A stretch of 64,000 bases of DNA from contig NZ_BMYZ01000001.1 in the NCBI RefSeq assembly GCF_014652535.1, positions 2,170,001-2,234,000 on the forward strand, written 5' to 3'. How positions within the stretch are numbered: position 1 is the stretch's first letter; every line of letters begins with the position of its first letter. Position numbers and translations under genes: made by a program. The notes beneath the pieces were generated by a model. That model was not told the DNA's origin. It saw nothing but the letters and a program-made list of their open reading frames with translations, and made no database searches. The DNA is from Cellvibrio zantedeschiae (lineage in GTDB: Bacteria > Pseudomonadota > Gammaproteobacteria > Pseudomonadales > Cellvibrionaceae). Below are positions 1 to 8,807 of this stretch, in pieces.

Positions 1-98
1 AAAGCTGTCGACGGGAAAATTGTATTTCGTTGCCATAAACAGCACAATAAACAAAAATGCAAACCATCTTTGCGAATTATGCAATACAGGATTTATCA

Positions 99-1058
99 AT
101 GCTCGACGCTATTCGTGTTTTCCTTGCCGTAGTTAATACCCGCAGCCTTTCCAAAGTCGCCAAAGACGAAGGCATAGCCGTTTCATCGGTATCGCGAAAA
201 ATAGATGCCCTGGAAACTGAACTGGGTTTTAAATTATTTCACCGCACATCCCGGTTGGTCATGCTTACAGATTCTGGCGAACAATTTTTACCACGCGCAA
301 AAAATATTCTGTTGGAACTGGAAGAAGCCAAAAATGCCATGTCGGCGTTAAGTGCAGACCCAAAAGGTTTGCTTACGGTTACTGCACCCGCTTCGTTTGG
401 CAGGCTCTATGTTGCGCCTGCTGTAACGACATTTTTAAAACGTTATCCGCTAATGGAAATTGAATTAAATATTAGCGACGAAATTATTGATTTATCTGCA
501 CACCGAATTGATGTAGCCGTTCGCATTGGCACGCTACCCGATAGCGATTTGGTGGCGACGCGCCTCGCGCCATTCAAACGACTGGTTTGCGCAAGCCCCG
601 ATTATATTGCGCGCCATGGCCGCCCTCAAACGCCAGAGGATTTGCTGCAACACAACTGTCTCTCTGCCGCAACAAATCGCACTGTCGCTGGCCTGTGGTG
701 CTTCCCCAATGTTAACAAAGGTGCACCTCTGGCGGTGCATGGAAATTTCCGCTCCAACGATACTCACTCGCTGTTGCTCGCGGCGGTAAACGGCATTGGC
801 GTAGTTCATCTTGCAGATTGGCTGCTAAGCGATATGATCGTTTCAGGACAATTAATTTCGCTTTTTCCAGAAACCGCAACCGAATTCTCCAAAAACAACG
901 CAGCAAAAAGCTCAGCTAAAATTGAACCCGGAATTTACGCTGTGCGTATGCCCGGGCGCTCACACGCCGCTAAAGCACAATTATTTATTGATCATTTGCG
1001 TAGCGAATTTGGTGAGCCCGCGTTTTGGGAAAAAGCCATAAGCGCAATTTCAACCTAA
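99..1058 (+). CDS. LysR-family transcriptional regulator
   Basis: DNA-binding regulator with an N-terminal winged helix-turn-helix (about residues 1-60, including SSVSRKIDALETELG and LFHRTSR) and a C-terminal periplasmic-binding-like effector domain. The VTAPASFG stretch after the linker is typical of the LysR branch that regulates neighbouring or efflux genes. An ATG at 57 is in frame, but it would add 14 residues ahead of the conserved HTH and has no Shine-Dalgarno; the ATG at 99 has CAGGA seven bases upstream, so I start there (319 aa). It converges on the hybrid kinase with only 9 bp between stops. LysR regulators usually act on a divergent neighbour, which would lie left of the window, so the target and effector are unknown. 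Confidence 0.9.
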   Translation: MLDAIRVFLAVVNTRSLSKVAKDEGIAVSSVSRKIDALETELGFKLFHRTSRLVMLTDSGEQFLPRAKNILLELEEAKNAMSALSADPKGLLTVTAPASFGRLYVAPAVTTFLKRYPLMEIELNISDEIIDLSAHRIDVAVRIGTLPDSDLVATRLAPFKRLVCASPDYIARHGRPQTPEDLLQHNCLSAATNRTVAGLWCFPNVNKGAPLAVHGNFRSNDTHSLLLAAVNGIGVVHLADWLLSDMIVSGQLISLFPETATEFSKNNAAKSSAKIEPGIYAVRMPGRSHAAKAQLFIDHLRSEFGEPAFWEKAISAIST

Positions 1059-1067
1059 AAAATTATT

Positions 1068-2627
1068 TTAGGAGTGCATTACATTTTTGCTTTGATTCCT
1101 TTGCGGTCCGCTAACAGCAATCACTTTTATAAGATTGGCGGCATCCACCGGTTTTACGAAATAATGATGAAAACCCGCTGCCAATGATTTTTTTTTATTA
1201 GTCTCCTGGCTATAACCTGTAACAGCAATATAAGTTGCACTTGCTGTTTCGGGCATGGCACGCAATTGGGCGGTTAGCTCGTTGCCATCCATATCAGGTA
1301 ACCCTATATCCAGAATACAAATGTGTGGGCAAACTGAGCGCGCGCGTTTAATAGCATCAAACGCCGTGTATTCGATAAACACATCATGTCCTGCTGCTTC
1401 TAAAAAAACTGCCAGAGAATCAGCAGCATCTTTATTGTCATCCACTATCATCAAACGCAATGGTTGAAATAACGCAGGTGAATATTCATTTTTTTGTTGC
1501 GGCATAAAATCTTCGGGAAAATTAGCTTCGGAGAAACGCGGCAAGCTAACCGAAAAAACACTGCCCTCGCCTAAACCCTTGCTCAATACCTTCACACTTC
1601 CGCCATGAGACACTACTAAATTTTTAACTAACGCCAAACCCAATCCCAAGCCGCCTTGAGAACGGTCAGATGTACGTTTGGCCTGCGCAAATAAATCGAA
1701 TACCTGGGGAACCATTTCCGGCGAAATACCAATTCCATCGTCAGCAAATTCCAACACCACTTCGTTAGGCGATAAAAGAAATTGTACAGAAATATGGCCG
1801 TGCTCCTGCGTATATTTAGAGGCGTTGTTTAATAGGTTGGCGAAGACTTGTATCAACCGATTAACGTCACCCAATACGGTCACTGGCTCATCGGGTAAAT
1901 CAACAGATAATTTTTGTTGTTTGAGATTAATTTGCGGACTAACTTGTTCAACCGCATGAGATACCAACACGGCTAGATCCAAAGGCTCTTTTTGTAACCG
2001 GATAAGCCCTCTTGTCACCCGCGCAACGTCTAATAAATCATCAATTAAGTTGGTGAGGTGCACAACCTGACGGTCAATCATTCCAACAGTATTTTTTACG
2101 CGATCCGGATCAGCAGCCACAAATTTTAAAATTTGCGCCGCAGAACTTATGGGTGCGAGTGGGTTGCGAAGCTCGTGGGCAAGCATGGCTAAAAACTCAT
2201 CCTTGCGTTGGTCTGAGAGCCTGATTTCATATTGGCGCAAACGCGCACGCAATGCAGAACGCGCAGCACTCACCAAGGTAGGTGCACGTACCGGTCGCTC
2301 CAATAAGGTGAGGTTACCAAAACGTTCGTAAGCTCCTTGTAACCAAACCGGGCTGCCGCCACTTTTGGTTAATACCAACACAGGTAGGTCAGACCAGGTG
2401 CCTTGGGATGCAAGAAAACTTGAGAAAGAAACTGCAGCTTCCGGCGTTAAGACTTCCTCTACAGTAAGAATTAACCCGGCTCCTTTTTTTAATTCGGCCG
2501 TCAACTCCAACCAATTCTTGCAAATGCAACACGCAAGTTCAGCGCCTCTCAAAACTTGGCTAGCCAGCTCACCATCTCTACCCATTGGCGCACAGATTAA
2601 AACCCGACGCTCTTCCAACTCAATCAT
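1068..2627 (-). CDS. Hybrid sensor histidine kinase/response regulator partnered with KaiC-like ATPase
   Basis: Cytoplasmic hybrid kinase of 519 aa with no membrane segment. Residues ~5-115 look like a receiver-type fold without an obvious phospho-acceptor (pseudo-receiver). Then come HisKA with the H-box LAHELRNPLAP (H151), HATPase_c with NLLNNASKYT, DDGIGIS and GLGLGLALV, and a C-terminal receiver (IVDDNKDAADS, acceptor D in ILDIGLPDMDG, about D440). The frame is open 62 codons further upstream inside the preceding gene. The ATG at 2627 overlaps the upstream KaiC-like stop by 8 bp, which implies translational coupling and a shared task. It would pass phosphate from H151 to its own receiver. 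Input signal and output are not visible. The function of the pair is inferred from context only. Confidence 0.88.
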   Translation of the reverse strand: MIELEERRVLICAPMGRDGELASQVLRGAELACCICKNWLELTAELKKGAGLILTVEEVLTPEAAVSFSSFLASQGTWSDLPVLVLTKSGGSPVWLQGAYERFGNLTLLERPVRAPTLVSAARSALRARLRQYEIRLSDQRKDEFLAMLAHELRNPLAPISSAAQILKFVAADPDRVKNTVGMIDRQVVHLTNLIDDLLDVARVTRGLIRLQKEPLDLAVLVSHAVEQVSPQINLKQQKLSVDLPDEPVTVLGDVNRLIQVFANLLNNASKYTQEHGHISVQFLLSPNEVVLEFADDGIGISPEMVPQVFDLFAQAKRTSDRSQGGLGLGLALVKNLVVSHGGSVKVLSKGLGEGSVFSVSLPRFSEANFPEDFMPQQKNEYSPALFQPLRLMIVDDNKDAADSLAVFLEAAGHDVFIEYTAFDAIKRARSVCPHICILDIGLPDMDGNELTAQLRAMPETASATYIAVTGYSQETNKKKSLAAGFHHYFVKPVDAANLIKVIAVSGPQRNQSKNVMHS

Positions 2628-4116
2628 GTGCCATGCGATCCTTACTGTGAGATGGATCTGCCAATTTTGGAACACCCGTGAGTATGCCGTGGAATTCTCG
2701 CAATACAGGACCAATTTGAATTCCATTACTTCCAATTTCCATGCGACGAATAGTTCGCTCATGCGAACTACCACGTTTTTTAACGACGGAAATAGCCTGC
2801 TGTACTTCACCAAATGCTTCGTAGTAGCGAAGCAAAATTACGTTGTCTGCTAAATAACTTGCGTCTATGCCCGACGACATACCGCCCAACATTCCTTGCT
2901 GCACCCCAACAAGTAAAGTAATAACACTTCGTTGACCCAAATAGGTTAGTAACTCATGCATGTGAGTACCCAGCAATTTTTCACTCGGCATGGCCTGTAA
3001 GAAACCGTTCAAACTATCGATCACTATAACTTTGGCCCCTGCATCTGCAGCGCGGCAGACACAGGCCATAAATTCGCCAGGTGTTAATTGGGCGGGATCG
3101 ATTTGATGAAGGGACAGCTTTCCGCTCGTCATGCCTGATCGCAACCCGATATCCAGGTTATCCGCCCTGTTCAACATATTGGAAATGGATTCTTCAAAAA
3201 TAAACATCGCTGCTTTCTTATCCTGATTTAAGCAAGACAAGACAAACTGAGACGCTAAGGTAGATTTGCCAGTACCTGGTGGCCCAATAATGAGGGTACT
3301 ACTACCCTCTTCAAGCCCACCACCTAATAAGCTATCCAGCTCTTCGATTCCGCTGGCAAATTGGTTCTGCAAAAAAAATTCACGGGATTCAGCCGCTACC
3401 AAACGTGGGAAGATCGCGAGCCCACCGTACTGAATTTTGTAATCATGTAGGCCTTCACGAAAAGCAACGCCACGATATTTAATAACTTCAAGTCTACGCC
3501 TGATTCCACCGTAGTCAGTCGTCATGCGTTTTAACGAAATAACACCGTGAGCAATACTACGCACTTGCAAGTCACCATCGCTGGACGTGCGATCATCTAA
3601 AAATAAGGTAGTGCACGACCGGCTGGTAATAAATTGTTTGAAAGCCAATACTTGTCGACGATAAATGAGTGGATTAGATGCTAACAACCGTAATTCAGAT
3701 AATGAATCCAATACGAGCCGGGTTGGTTTTATCTCATCAACCATATCAAGAATAGCTTTTGTAGTAGTTCCCATTTCAACATCACTGGGGTGAAAAATGC
3801 TGTACTGCTCGTCAGGATCAAGCACCCTTTCTGAAGGTAAAACTTCATGAATATGAATACCCTCAAGGGACCAACCGTGAGCCATTGCAATTGAACGTAA
3901 CTCCACTGCGGTTTCAGACAAAGTGATGTATAACAGCGATTCGCCTTGCTTAACTCCAGCTAATAAAAATTGTAATGCCAAAGTTGTTTTACCGGAGCCC
4001 GGCGAGCCTTCAATTAAGTAAAGTCGATCGCGGGTAAATCCACCGCGCAATATTTCATCGAGCGAGGTAATGCCGCTCCTTAAAAATGCATTGGTCAAAT
4101 GTTCCTGTGTAGTCAA
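2620..4116 (-). CDS. KaiC-like double RecA-domain ATPase
   Basis: Protein of 498 aa with two tandem RecA/KaiC ATPase domains. CI has Walker A GSPGSGKT at residues 37-44, TLSETA at the catalytic-glutamate position and Walker B RLVLDSLSE. CII has GPPGTGKS at 278-285, IFEESISN and VIVIDSLNGF. Length matches the KaiC family. No kaiB or kaiA is present in the window, so a cyanobacterial-type oscillator is not implied; proteobacterial KaiC-like proteins are generally tied to stress or two-component signalling. The start is a TTG at 4116 preceded by GAGGGA at seven bases; there is no in-frame ATG before residue ~78. Its stop overlaps the start of the hybrid kinase gene, forming a two-gene unit. Confidence 0.9.
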   Translation of the reverse strand: MTTQEHLTNAFLRSGITSLDEILRGGFTRDRLYLIEGSPGSGKTTLALQFLLAGVKQGESLLYITLSETAVELRSIAMAHGWSLEGIHIHEVLPSERVLDPDEQYSIFHPSDVEMGTTTKAILDMVDEIKPTRLVLDSLSELRLLASNPLIYRRQVLAFKQFITSRSCTTLFLDDRTSSDGDLQVRSIAHGVISLKRMTTDYGGIRRRLEVIKYRGVAFREGLHDYKIQYGGLAIFPRLVAAESREFFLQNQFASGIEELDSLLGGGLEEGSSTLIIGPPGTGKSTLASQFVLSCLNQDKKAAMFIFEESISNMLNRADNLDIGLRSGMTSGKLSLHQIDPAQLTPGEFMACVCRAADAGAKVIVIDSLNGFLQAMPSEKLLGTHMHELLTYLGQRSVITLLVGVQQGMLGGMSSGIDASYLADNVILLRYYEAFGEVQQAISVVKKRGSSHERTIRRMEIGSNGIQIGPVLREFHGILTGVPKLADPSHSKDRMAHD

Positions 4117-4336
4117 ATTAATATCCCTCGATCTGGGCCCACAATCGCAATTTCGCGATCCAGAGCTTTTTGCCTGATTTTTGCAGAGTTGTTAACAATG
4201 ATGAGTGAATGAAATAAAATTTTGGACGACAGCCCATGGTGGCACATGAAACTTTGCCGCTTCTGTTCGCTATCTCACATTGAATTTTTTATATAGCTTT
4301 GCCGCACCGGTGCCTCCGGCGGGCTTTTTACGTGTA

Positions 4337-4729
4337 TTAAAGTTCTAAACCAATAGACTTTAATTTGCTTGCATGCATAGGTTTGGAAAAGTACTCGTCA
4401 AAGCCTGCACTGCGAAAAACCTCAGGGTCTGCAGGCTGACCATAACCGGTAACAGCCACTAAAACAAAATTGGGAACACCCGTTAATGCTCGCAACTTGC
4501 GGGCAACTTCATAACCATTGATATCGGGTAACCCAATATCTAACAAAATAATATCTGGTTTAATTTCCGGTACTTTTTCCACAGCCTCTGCACCTGTATA
4601 GAGCGTGTGTACCTCATGCCCGGCTAGTGCTAGCCATTGCGAAAGGGAATCAGCTACGTCATGGTTGTCATCGACAATGAGAACACGTTTTATCGCTTTG
4701 GTATTCGTCACGGGTTGCGTAGATTGCAT
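4337..4729 (-). CDS. Single-domain response regulator
   Basis: CheY-like receiver of 130 aa with no output domain. Acidic pocket VLIVDDNHD, acceptor aspartate in ILLDIGLPDINGYE (about D64), then VAVTGYG and FSKPM (conserved Thr and Lys). The start at 4729 has AAGGA eight bases upstream; an in-frame start at 4777 lacks a ribosome site and would add 16 non-conserved residues. It lies downstream of the tandem-PAS hybrid kinase, separated by about 100 bp, and upstream of the KaiC-like gene on the same strand. It closely resembles the receiver at the end of the KaiC-partner kinase (both carry LDIGLPD), so it may be a diffusible phospho-partner in the same pathway. That pairing is an inference. Confidence 0.9.
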   Translation of the reverse strand: MQSTQPVTNTKAIKRVLIVDDNHDVADSLSQWLALAGHEVHTLYTGAEAVEKVPEIKPDIILLDIGLPDINGYEVARKLRALTGVPNFVLVAVTGYGQPADPEVFRSAGFDEYFSKPMHASKLKSIGLEL

Positions 4730-4826
4730 ATTTATTCCTTTGGAGCGACTGGTAGCGCTCCTATAAAGTGTTTGCATCTTGGATGCTAGTTCTGCACAAG
4801 CTCTAGAATTCCTTTTATTAAAAACG

Positions 4827-6755
4827 CTATGCGGACTTATTTAGTTTTTCAATAACTTCCTGGATACGATAAGGTTTTGACACAAATTGAAAATCGTTAA
4901 AATGTGGATTTTTTGCTAAAAGCGCTGGTTCTGCATAACCGGAAGCCAACACCACTTTAATAGATGGATTTAAGAGCTTGGCTTGCTGTGCCAATTCCAT
5001 TCCATTCATTTCTGGCATAACTAGATCACTAAATAGCACTTGAATATCCGGTGTATCTTGTAAAATTTGCAAGGCGGTTTCACCGTCATTGGCAGCCAGA
5101 ACTTCAAAACCCAACGATTGAAACAGCCCTACTGCCATATCTAAAACATCAACTTGATCATCTACCACAAGAACTTTTTTGAACTTGAATGATTTGCTAT
5201 CCACGCTCTCAGGTTTTTCCGCAAGCGCTGGTAAATACATAGCAATTGTTGTACCCGAGCCAACGACCGATTCAATGGTTAAATCGCCTTTGGAAAGATG
5301 CACAAAGCCATACACTTGGCTCAGCCCTAAACCTGTGCCTTTTCCTACAGGTTTAGTGGTATAAAAAGGTTCTAGAGCTCGATCAATAACTTCTTGCGTC
5401 ATTCCCTGCCCTTTATCTGTCGTTGATACTTTGACATAAGTCCCGGCAGGGAGTTGGTTCACCTCATGCTCATGCAAATTTACAGTTTCAGTTGTGATTT
5501 GAAGCTTCCCGCTTTTTTCTGTCATCGCATCGCGCGCGTTTATTACTAAATTAAGTAATGCCGATTCAAATTGCGCAGGATCAATAAGCACATCTGGCAA
5601 AGAATCTTTTAAACCTAACTCTATATCTTCAACATCCTGATTAGTTCTGCGCAACATAGCTGCAAATGAAACAATAATTTTATTTAAATCCTGACGCTCT
5701 GGTTTAACTGTTTGTTGACGAGCAAAGGTTAATAGTTGTTTGGTTAATGCCGAACCGCGATTAACAGAGCGCTCAATACTATCGAGCACCTTAAGTGTAT
5801 TAGCGCTACTATTCTCCATGCGCAAAATACCTACACCGTTCATCACCACGCCTAACAAATTATTAAAATCGTGCGCAATACCTCCGGTTAGCTTTCCTAT
5901 CGCCTCCAACTTTTGCGATTGAAATAATGCTTGTTGGGTTTTTTCCAACAAAAGTTCAGCATTTCTACGCTCGGTAGTGTCGCGAGTTACTTTTGCAAAA
6001 CCAATCAGTTCACCCATGTCATTTCGAATAGGATCTATAACAACATGGGCCCAAAACCTTGAACCATCTTTACGAACGCGCCAACCTTCACTTTCAAAAC
6101 GCCCTTGGGAGGCCGCTTGACCCAAGGCATACATGGGCAGGCCCTTGGCTCTATCTTCCTCACTATAAAAGCGTGAAAAATGGCTCCCGATAACTTCTTC
6201 ACTGTCATAGCCTTTAATACGCTTACCACCGAGGTTCCAATTGGTAATTATCCCTTCAGGCGATAACATATAAATCGCGTAGTCAGTTACACCTTGAACA
6301 AGCAAACGAAAACGTTCTTCGCTTGCGTGTAATTGTTCTGCCGTTTTTTTGCGATCAGTGATATCACGTGTAATTTTGGCAAAACCTAGCAAATTACCAT
6401 CGTCATCGCGAATTGCATCTATAACAACACTCGCCCAAAACCGGCTGCCGTCTTTACGTACTCGCCAGCCTTCGTCTTCAAACCTTCCACTGTCCCTGGC
6501 GGTTTGCAAGGCTTTTGCAGGAAAGTTAATAGCCTTGTCTTCGGGCGTATAAAATTGCGAAAAATGTTTACCGATGATTTCTTCAGCGGTATAGCCTTTA
6601 AAACGTTGCGCTCCAGCATTCCAACTGCAAACAATACCCTCCGGTGAGAGCATATAAATGGCGTAATCAATTACTCCGGCAACTAATAAACGAAAACGCT
6701 CTGATTCAGCAAAGTCTGAAATCTCAGAATTTCCGGGGGAAAATGACAACGTCAT
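4827..6755 (-). CDS. Tandem-PAS hybrid sensor histidine kinase
   Basis: Soluble hybrid kinase of 642 aa. Two PAS domains at residues ~18-136 and ~147-264 are near copies of each other (both contain FRLLV, DYAIYMLSPEGI and GWRVRKDGSRFWA), which points to a fairly recent internal duplication. HisKA follows with GGIAHDFNNLLG (H295, the HDFNN variant), then HATPase_c (NLVINARDAM, GTGLGLSQVYG) and a receiver from ~528 (VLVVDDQVDV, acceptor D577 in LFSDLVMPEMNG). No transmembrane segments, so the PAS pair must sense an intracellular cue such as redox, oxygen or light via a cofactor; which one cannot be read from the sequence. The lone receiver just downstream on the same strand is a likely partner. 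Confidence 0.92.
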   Translation of the reverse strand: MTLSFSPGNSEISDFAESERFRLLVAGVIDYAIYMLSPEGIVCSWNAGAQRFKGYTAEEIIGKHFSQFYTPEDKAINFPAKALQTARDSGRFEDEGWRVRKDGSRFWASVVIDAIRDDDGNLLGFAKITRDITDRKKTAEQLHASEERFRLLVQGVTDYAIYMLSPEGIITNWNLGGKRIKGYDSEEVIGSHFSRFYSEEDRAKGLPMYALGQAASQGRFESEGWRVRKDGSRFWAHVVIDPIRNDMGELIGFAKVTRDTTERRNAELLLEKTQQALFQSQKLEAIGKLTGGIAHDFNNLLGVVMNGVGILRMENSSANTLKVLDSIERSVNRGSALTKQLLTFARQQTVKPERQDLNKIIVSFAAMLRRTNQDVEDIELGLKDSLPDVLIDPAQFESALLNLVINARDAMTEKSGKLQITTETVNLHEHEVNQLPAGTYVKVSTTDKGQGMTQEVIDRALEPFYTTKPVGKGTGLGLSQVYGFVHLSKGDLTIESVVGSGTTIAMYLPALAEKPESVDSKSFKFKKVLVVDDQVDVLDMAVGLFQSLGFEVLAANDGETALQILQDTPDIQVLFSDLVMPEMNGMELAQQAKLLNPSIKVVLASGYAEPALLAKNPHFNDFQFVSKPYRIQEVIEKLNKSA

Positions 6756-7015
6756 GCAGACAACTCAACAATGTTAGACAGAAAAATATGGCGCCAACCA
6801 CAAACCGCCTCCTTGAAATACCTAGCGATTAACTCATCCATGTCGCTTAAATATCAAAAAGTCGTTATCTTGCTCGGCGTAGATTTCGGCGCTAATCGTA
6901 TAACACACTAGCTTGTTGTCCGCAAACGGAACAGAACAATAAACCTAAATCTATATAATAGCCACACATAAAAGCTTCTAAGCTTATATCTCCTTTACAA
7001 CTAATAAGTCAGCGC

Positions 7016-8119
7016 TTATTGACAGATCAATTTTTCTTTCTCCAAAATTTTCATTAGCAATTTTTCTTCAGTCGTCAAATCGTAAGGCTTGATGTCTTTT
7101 TCTTTTTTAACATCGGATTTGAAATAGGCCTCCAATTGATTTTGCTCGTAAAGATTAATTATTGCCGGATGAATATAATATTTTTTGCAAACAGTTCTGG
7201 TGTTGCCCAAATGAGCAGACACTGCATCCAACATAGCAATAATGTTTTGTTTAATGTGAGAAAGACTTTCGCCTCTCTCCATTTCCTTAAAGGCCTTTAT
7301 AGCTTGTAAGGTTCCAGCCCAGGTTCGAAAATCTTTTGCAGTAAAATCCTGCTCAACAATTGATTTCAAATAGTTATTGACCATACCTGAATCAATGGAT
7401 TTGTGATTTCCTTCTTCATCGTAATACTGAAATAGTTCTTTACCGGGAATTTCTCGGCACTGTTTTACAATTTTTGCTAGCCGCCGGTCACTAATACTGA
7501 TGTTGTGGTCCATGCCTTTTTTCCCTTTAAATACAAATTGCAGCTGGCTACCTGAAATTTTTACGTGTTTGTTTTTGAGCGTAGTTAACCCAAAAGAGCC
7601 GTATAGTTTTTCGTAAATATTGTTACCAATGCGAATGCTGGTTTGCTCCATTAAGCAGACAACAGCCGCCAATACTTTTTCAACGGGCATTCCAGGTAAA
7701 GCTAAATCTTGCTGCAATTTTTGCCTAATCACAGGAATTGCTTTGCCAAATTCATATAAACGGTAAAACTTGGTGTGATTTCGCAAGCTATTCCAGAGCG
7801 CATGATACTTGTACTGTTTGCGCTTTTTTACATCAAGTCCTGTTGCCTGTAGGTGACCATTGTCTAATGAACAAATCCACACTTGGGTCCAGGCCGGTGG
7901 AATAACTAATTTTTTAATTCGTTCAAGAGTAACTTCATCAACGACTCGTTTATTGTCCAGAAAATACTGAAAATTATTTTTTACTTTTTTACGGCTTATT
8001 CCCGGTTGACTGTCCTGAACATAAACCAGCTTAACGGCTTTCGCCGCTTTTTCCGCATCATTTAAAATAGTGTGGATTTTTTTGGCAGGAATATGAATGT
8101 CTTCTGTGAGGCTCAGCAT
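7016..8119 (-). CDS. DNA topoisomerase IB
   Basis: Bacterial homologue of the poxvirus and eukaryotic type IB topoisomerases, 367 aa. It would relax positive and negative supercoils through a 3'-phosphotyrosyl intermediate. The N-terminal clamp (~30-110) contains IPPAWTQVWIC and ATGLDVKKRKQYKYH; the catalytic core holds the SIRIGN and KDFRTWAGT motifs with active-site arginines; the catalytic tyrosine is in KKYYIHP (about Y315). Full length for the family. The start ATG has AAGGAT upstream. It sits with a PRC-barrel and a DUF72 gene, a group often seen among stationary-phase or stress genes, but that grouping is inference. Not essential in most bacteria, which rely on topoisomerases I and IV and gyrase. 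Confidence 0.95.
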   Translation of the reverse strand: MLSLTEDIHIPAKKIHTILNDAEKAAKAVKLVYVQDSQPGISRKKVKNNFQYFLDNKRVVDEVTLERIKKLVIPPAWTQVWICSLDNGHLQATGLDVKKRKQYKYHALWNSLRNHTKFYRLYEFGKAIPVIRQKLQQDLALPGMPVEKVLAAVVCLMEQTSIRIGNNIYEKLYGSFGLTTLKNKHVKISGSQLQFVFKGKKGMDHNISISDRRLAKIVKQCREIPGKELFQYYDEEGNHKSIDSGMVNNYLKSIVEQDFTAKDFRTWAGTLQAIKAFKEMERGESLSHIKQNIIAMLDAVSAHLGNTRTVCKKYYIHPAIINLYEQNQLEAYFKSDVKKEKDIKPYDLTTEEKLLMKILEKEKLICQ

Positions 8120-8185
8120 CGCCTATCCTTTTAACAAAAATTGCTGAATATCCTTAGGTTGATCTCCGAATTTCTGCGCCCCAAT

Positions 8186-8224
8186 AAAAAAAGCCAAAAG
8201 CCCAAACTAACCTGGACTTTTGGC
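8186..8224 (-). terminator. Rho-independent terminator after the PRC-barrel gene
   Basis: Arms GCCAAAAG (8193-8200) and CTTTTGGC (8217-8224), with further pairing inside (AGTCCA/TGGGCT including a G-U pair), followed on the minus strand by seven T (8186-8192). It lies 14 bp past the PRC-barrel stop and separates that gene from topoisomerase IB. Confidence 0.85.
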
Positions 8225-8237
8225 AACTAGGGGTTCG

Positions 8238-8657
8238 CTAATAATCTTGCTCGAAACTATAAACGCGAGTTTCATAAAAAGTGTGTACTTCATTAATCCA
8301 GTTTTTTTCAGCCATATTCGGCCAGCAGTCTTTATCGAAGCCGGGGGCAGACTCCAAACGTTCTTTACATTCGTTAAGGATGAGCGTTTGGTTATTGGAA
8401 TCTAATGTTAAGGCTTTCCAGGGCACCGCAAATAATTTTTCGCCTAGGCCCAAAATTCCCCCAAAAGATAAGACAACATAAGCTATCTCGCCCGTGGCGC
8501 TATTCAGCATAATTTCCTTTACGTCGCCTATGTGTTCATCATCATAGTTATATACATCTTTACCAATCAGGGCATCTGCACCAACCAGGCATCTGCCGTA
8601 ATTACTGCGATAATTGTTTGTAGCTGTAGCGTGGCTACCGCGATGCATGTAACTCAT
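8238..8657 (-). CDS. PRC-barrel domain protein
   Basis: Small soluble protein (139 aa) with a PRC-barrel at ~28-100: LIGKDVYNYDDEHIGDVKEIM, then GEIAYVVLSFGGILGLGEKLFAVP is the family signature of a small beta-barrel seen in RimM and photosynthetic reaction-centre subunit H. Stand-alone bacterial members are often induced by osmotic or stationary-phase stress, with unknown biochemical role. The C-terminal ~40 residues (GFDKDCWPNMAEK onward) are not part of the barrel. Strong ribosome site GGAG before the ATG at 8657. It has its own terminator, so it is probably a single-gene unit. Confidence 0.88.
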   Translation of the reverse strand: MSYMHRGSHATATNNYRSNYGRCLVGADALIGKDVYNYDDEHIGDVKEIMLNSATGEIAYVVLSFGGILGLGEKLFAVPWKALTLDSNNQTLILNECKERLESAPGFDKDCWPNMAEKNWINEVHTFYETRVYSFEQDY

Positions 8658-8807
8658 CTTTGCTCTCCTGCTATATTAAATACCTAAAGTTGAAGCTGTG
8701 GGGCTCAGTGTAGTTAGACTGGCGCTTATCGCTCTGTACGTCGGCGCACGCAAGCTGGCGAAGCTTTAGCACAAATAATTCTTAGCTTATAAAACGGAGG
8801 GTGCGAT

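Noticed and set aside
2628-2813. N-terminal extension of the KaiC-partner kinase
   Set aside because: It lies inside the KaiC-like gene in another frame and has no resemblance to receiver domains; the ATG at 2627 with overlap is far better.
4301-4329. Hairpin with TTTTT tail on the plus strand near the lone receiver gene
   Set aside because: No plus-strand gene or transcript is expected upstream; on the minus strand it lacks a T-run, so a terminator role is not supported.
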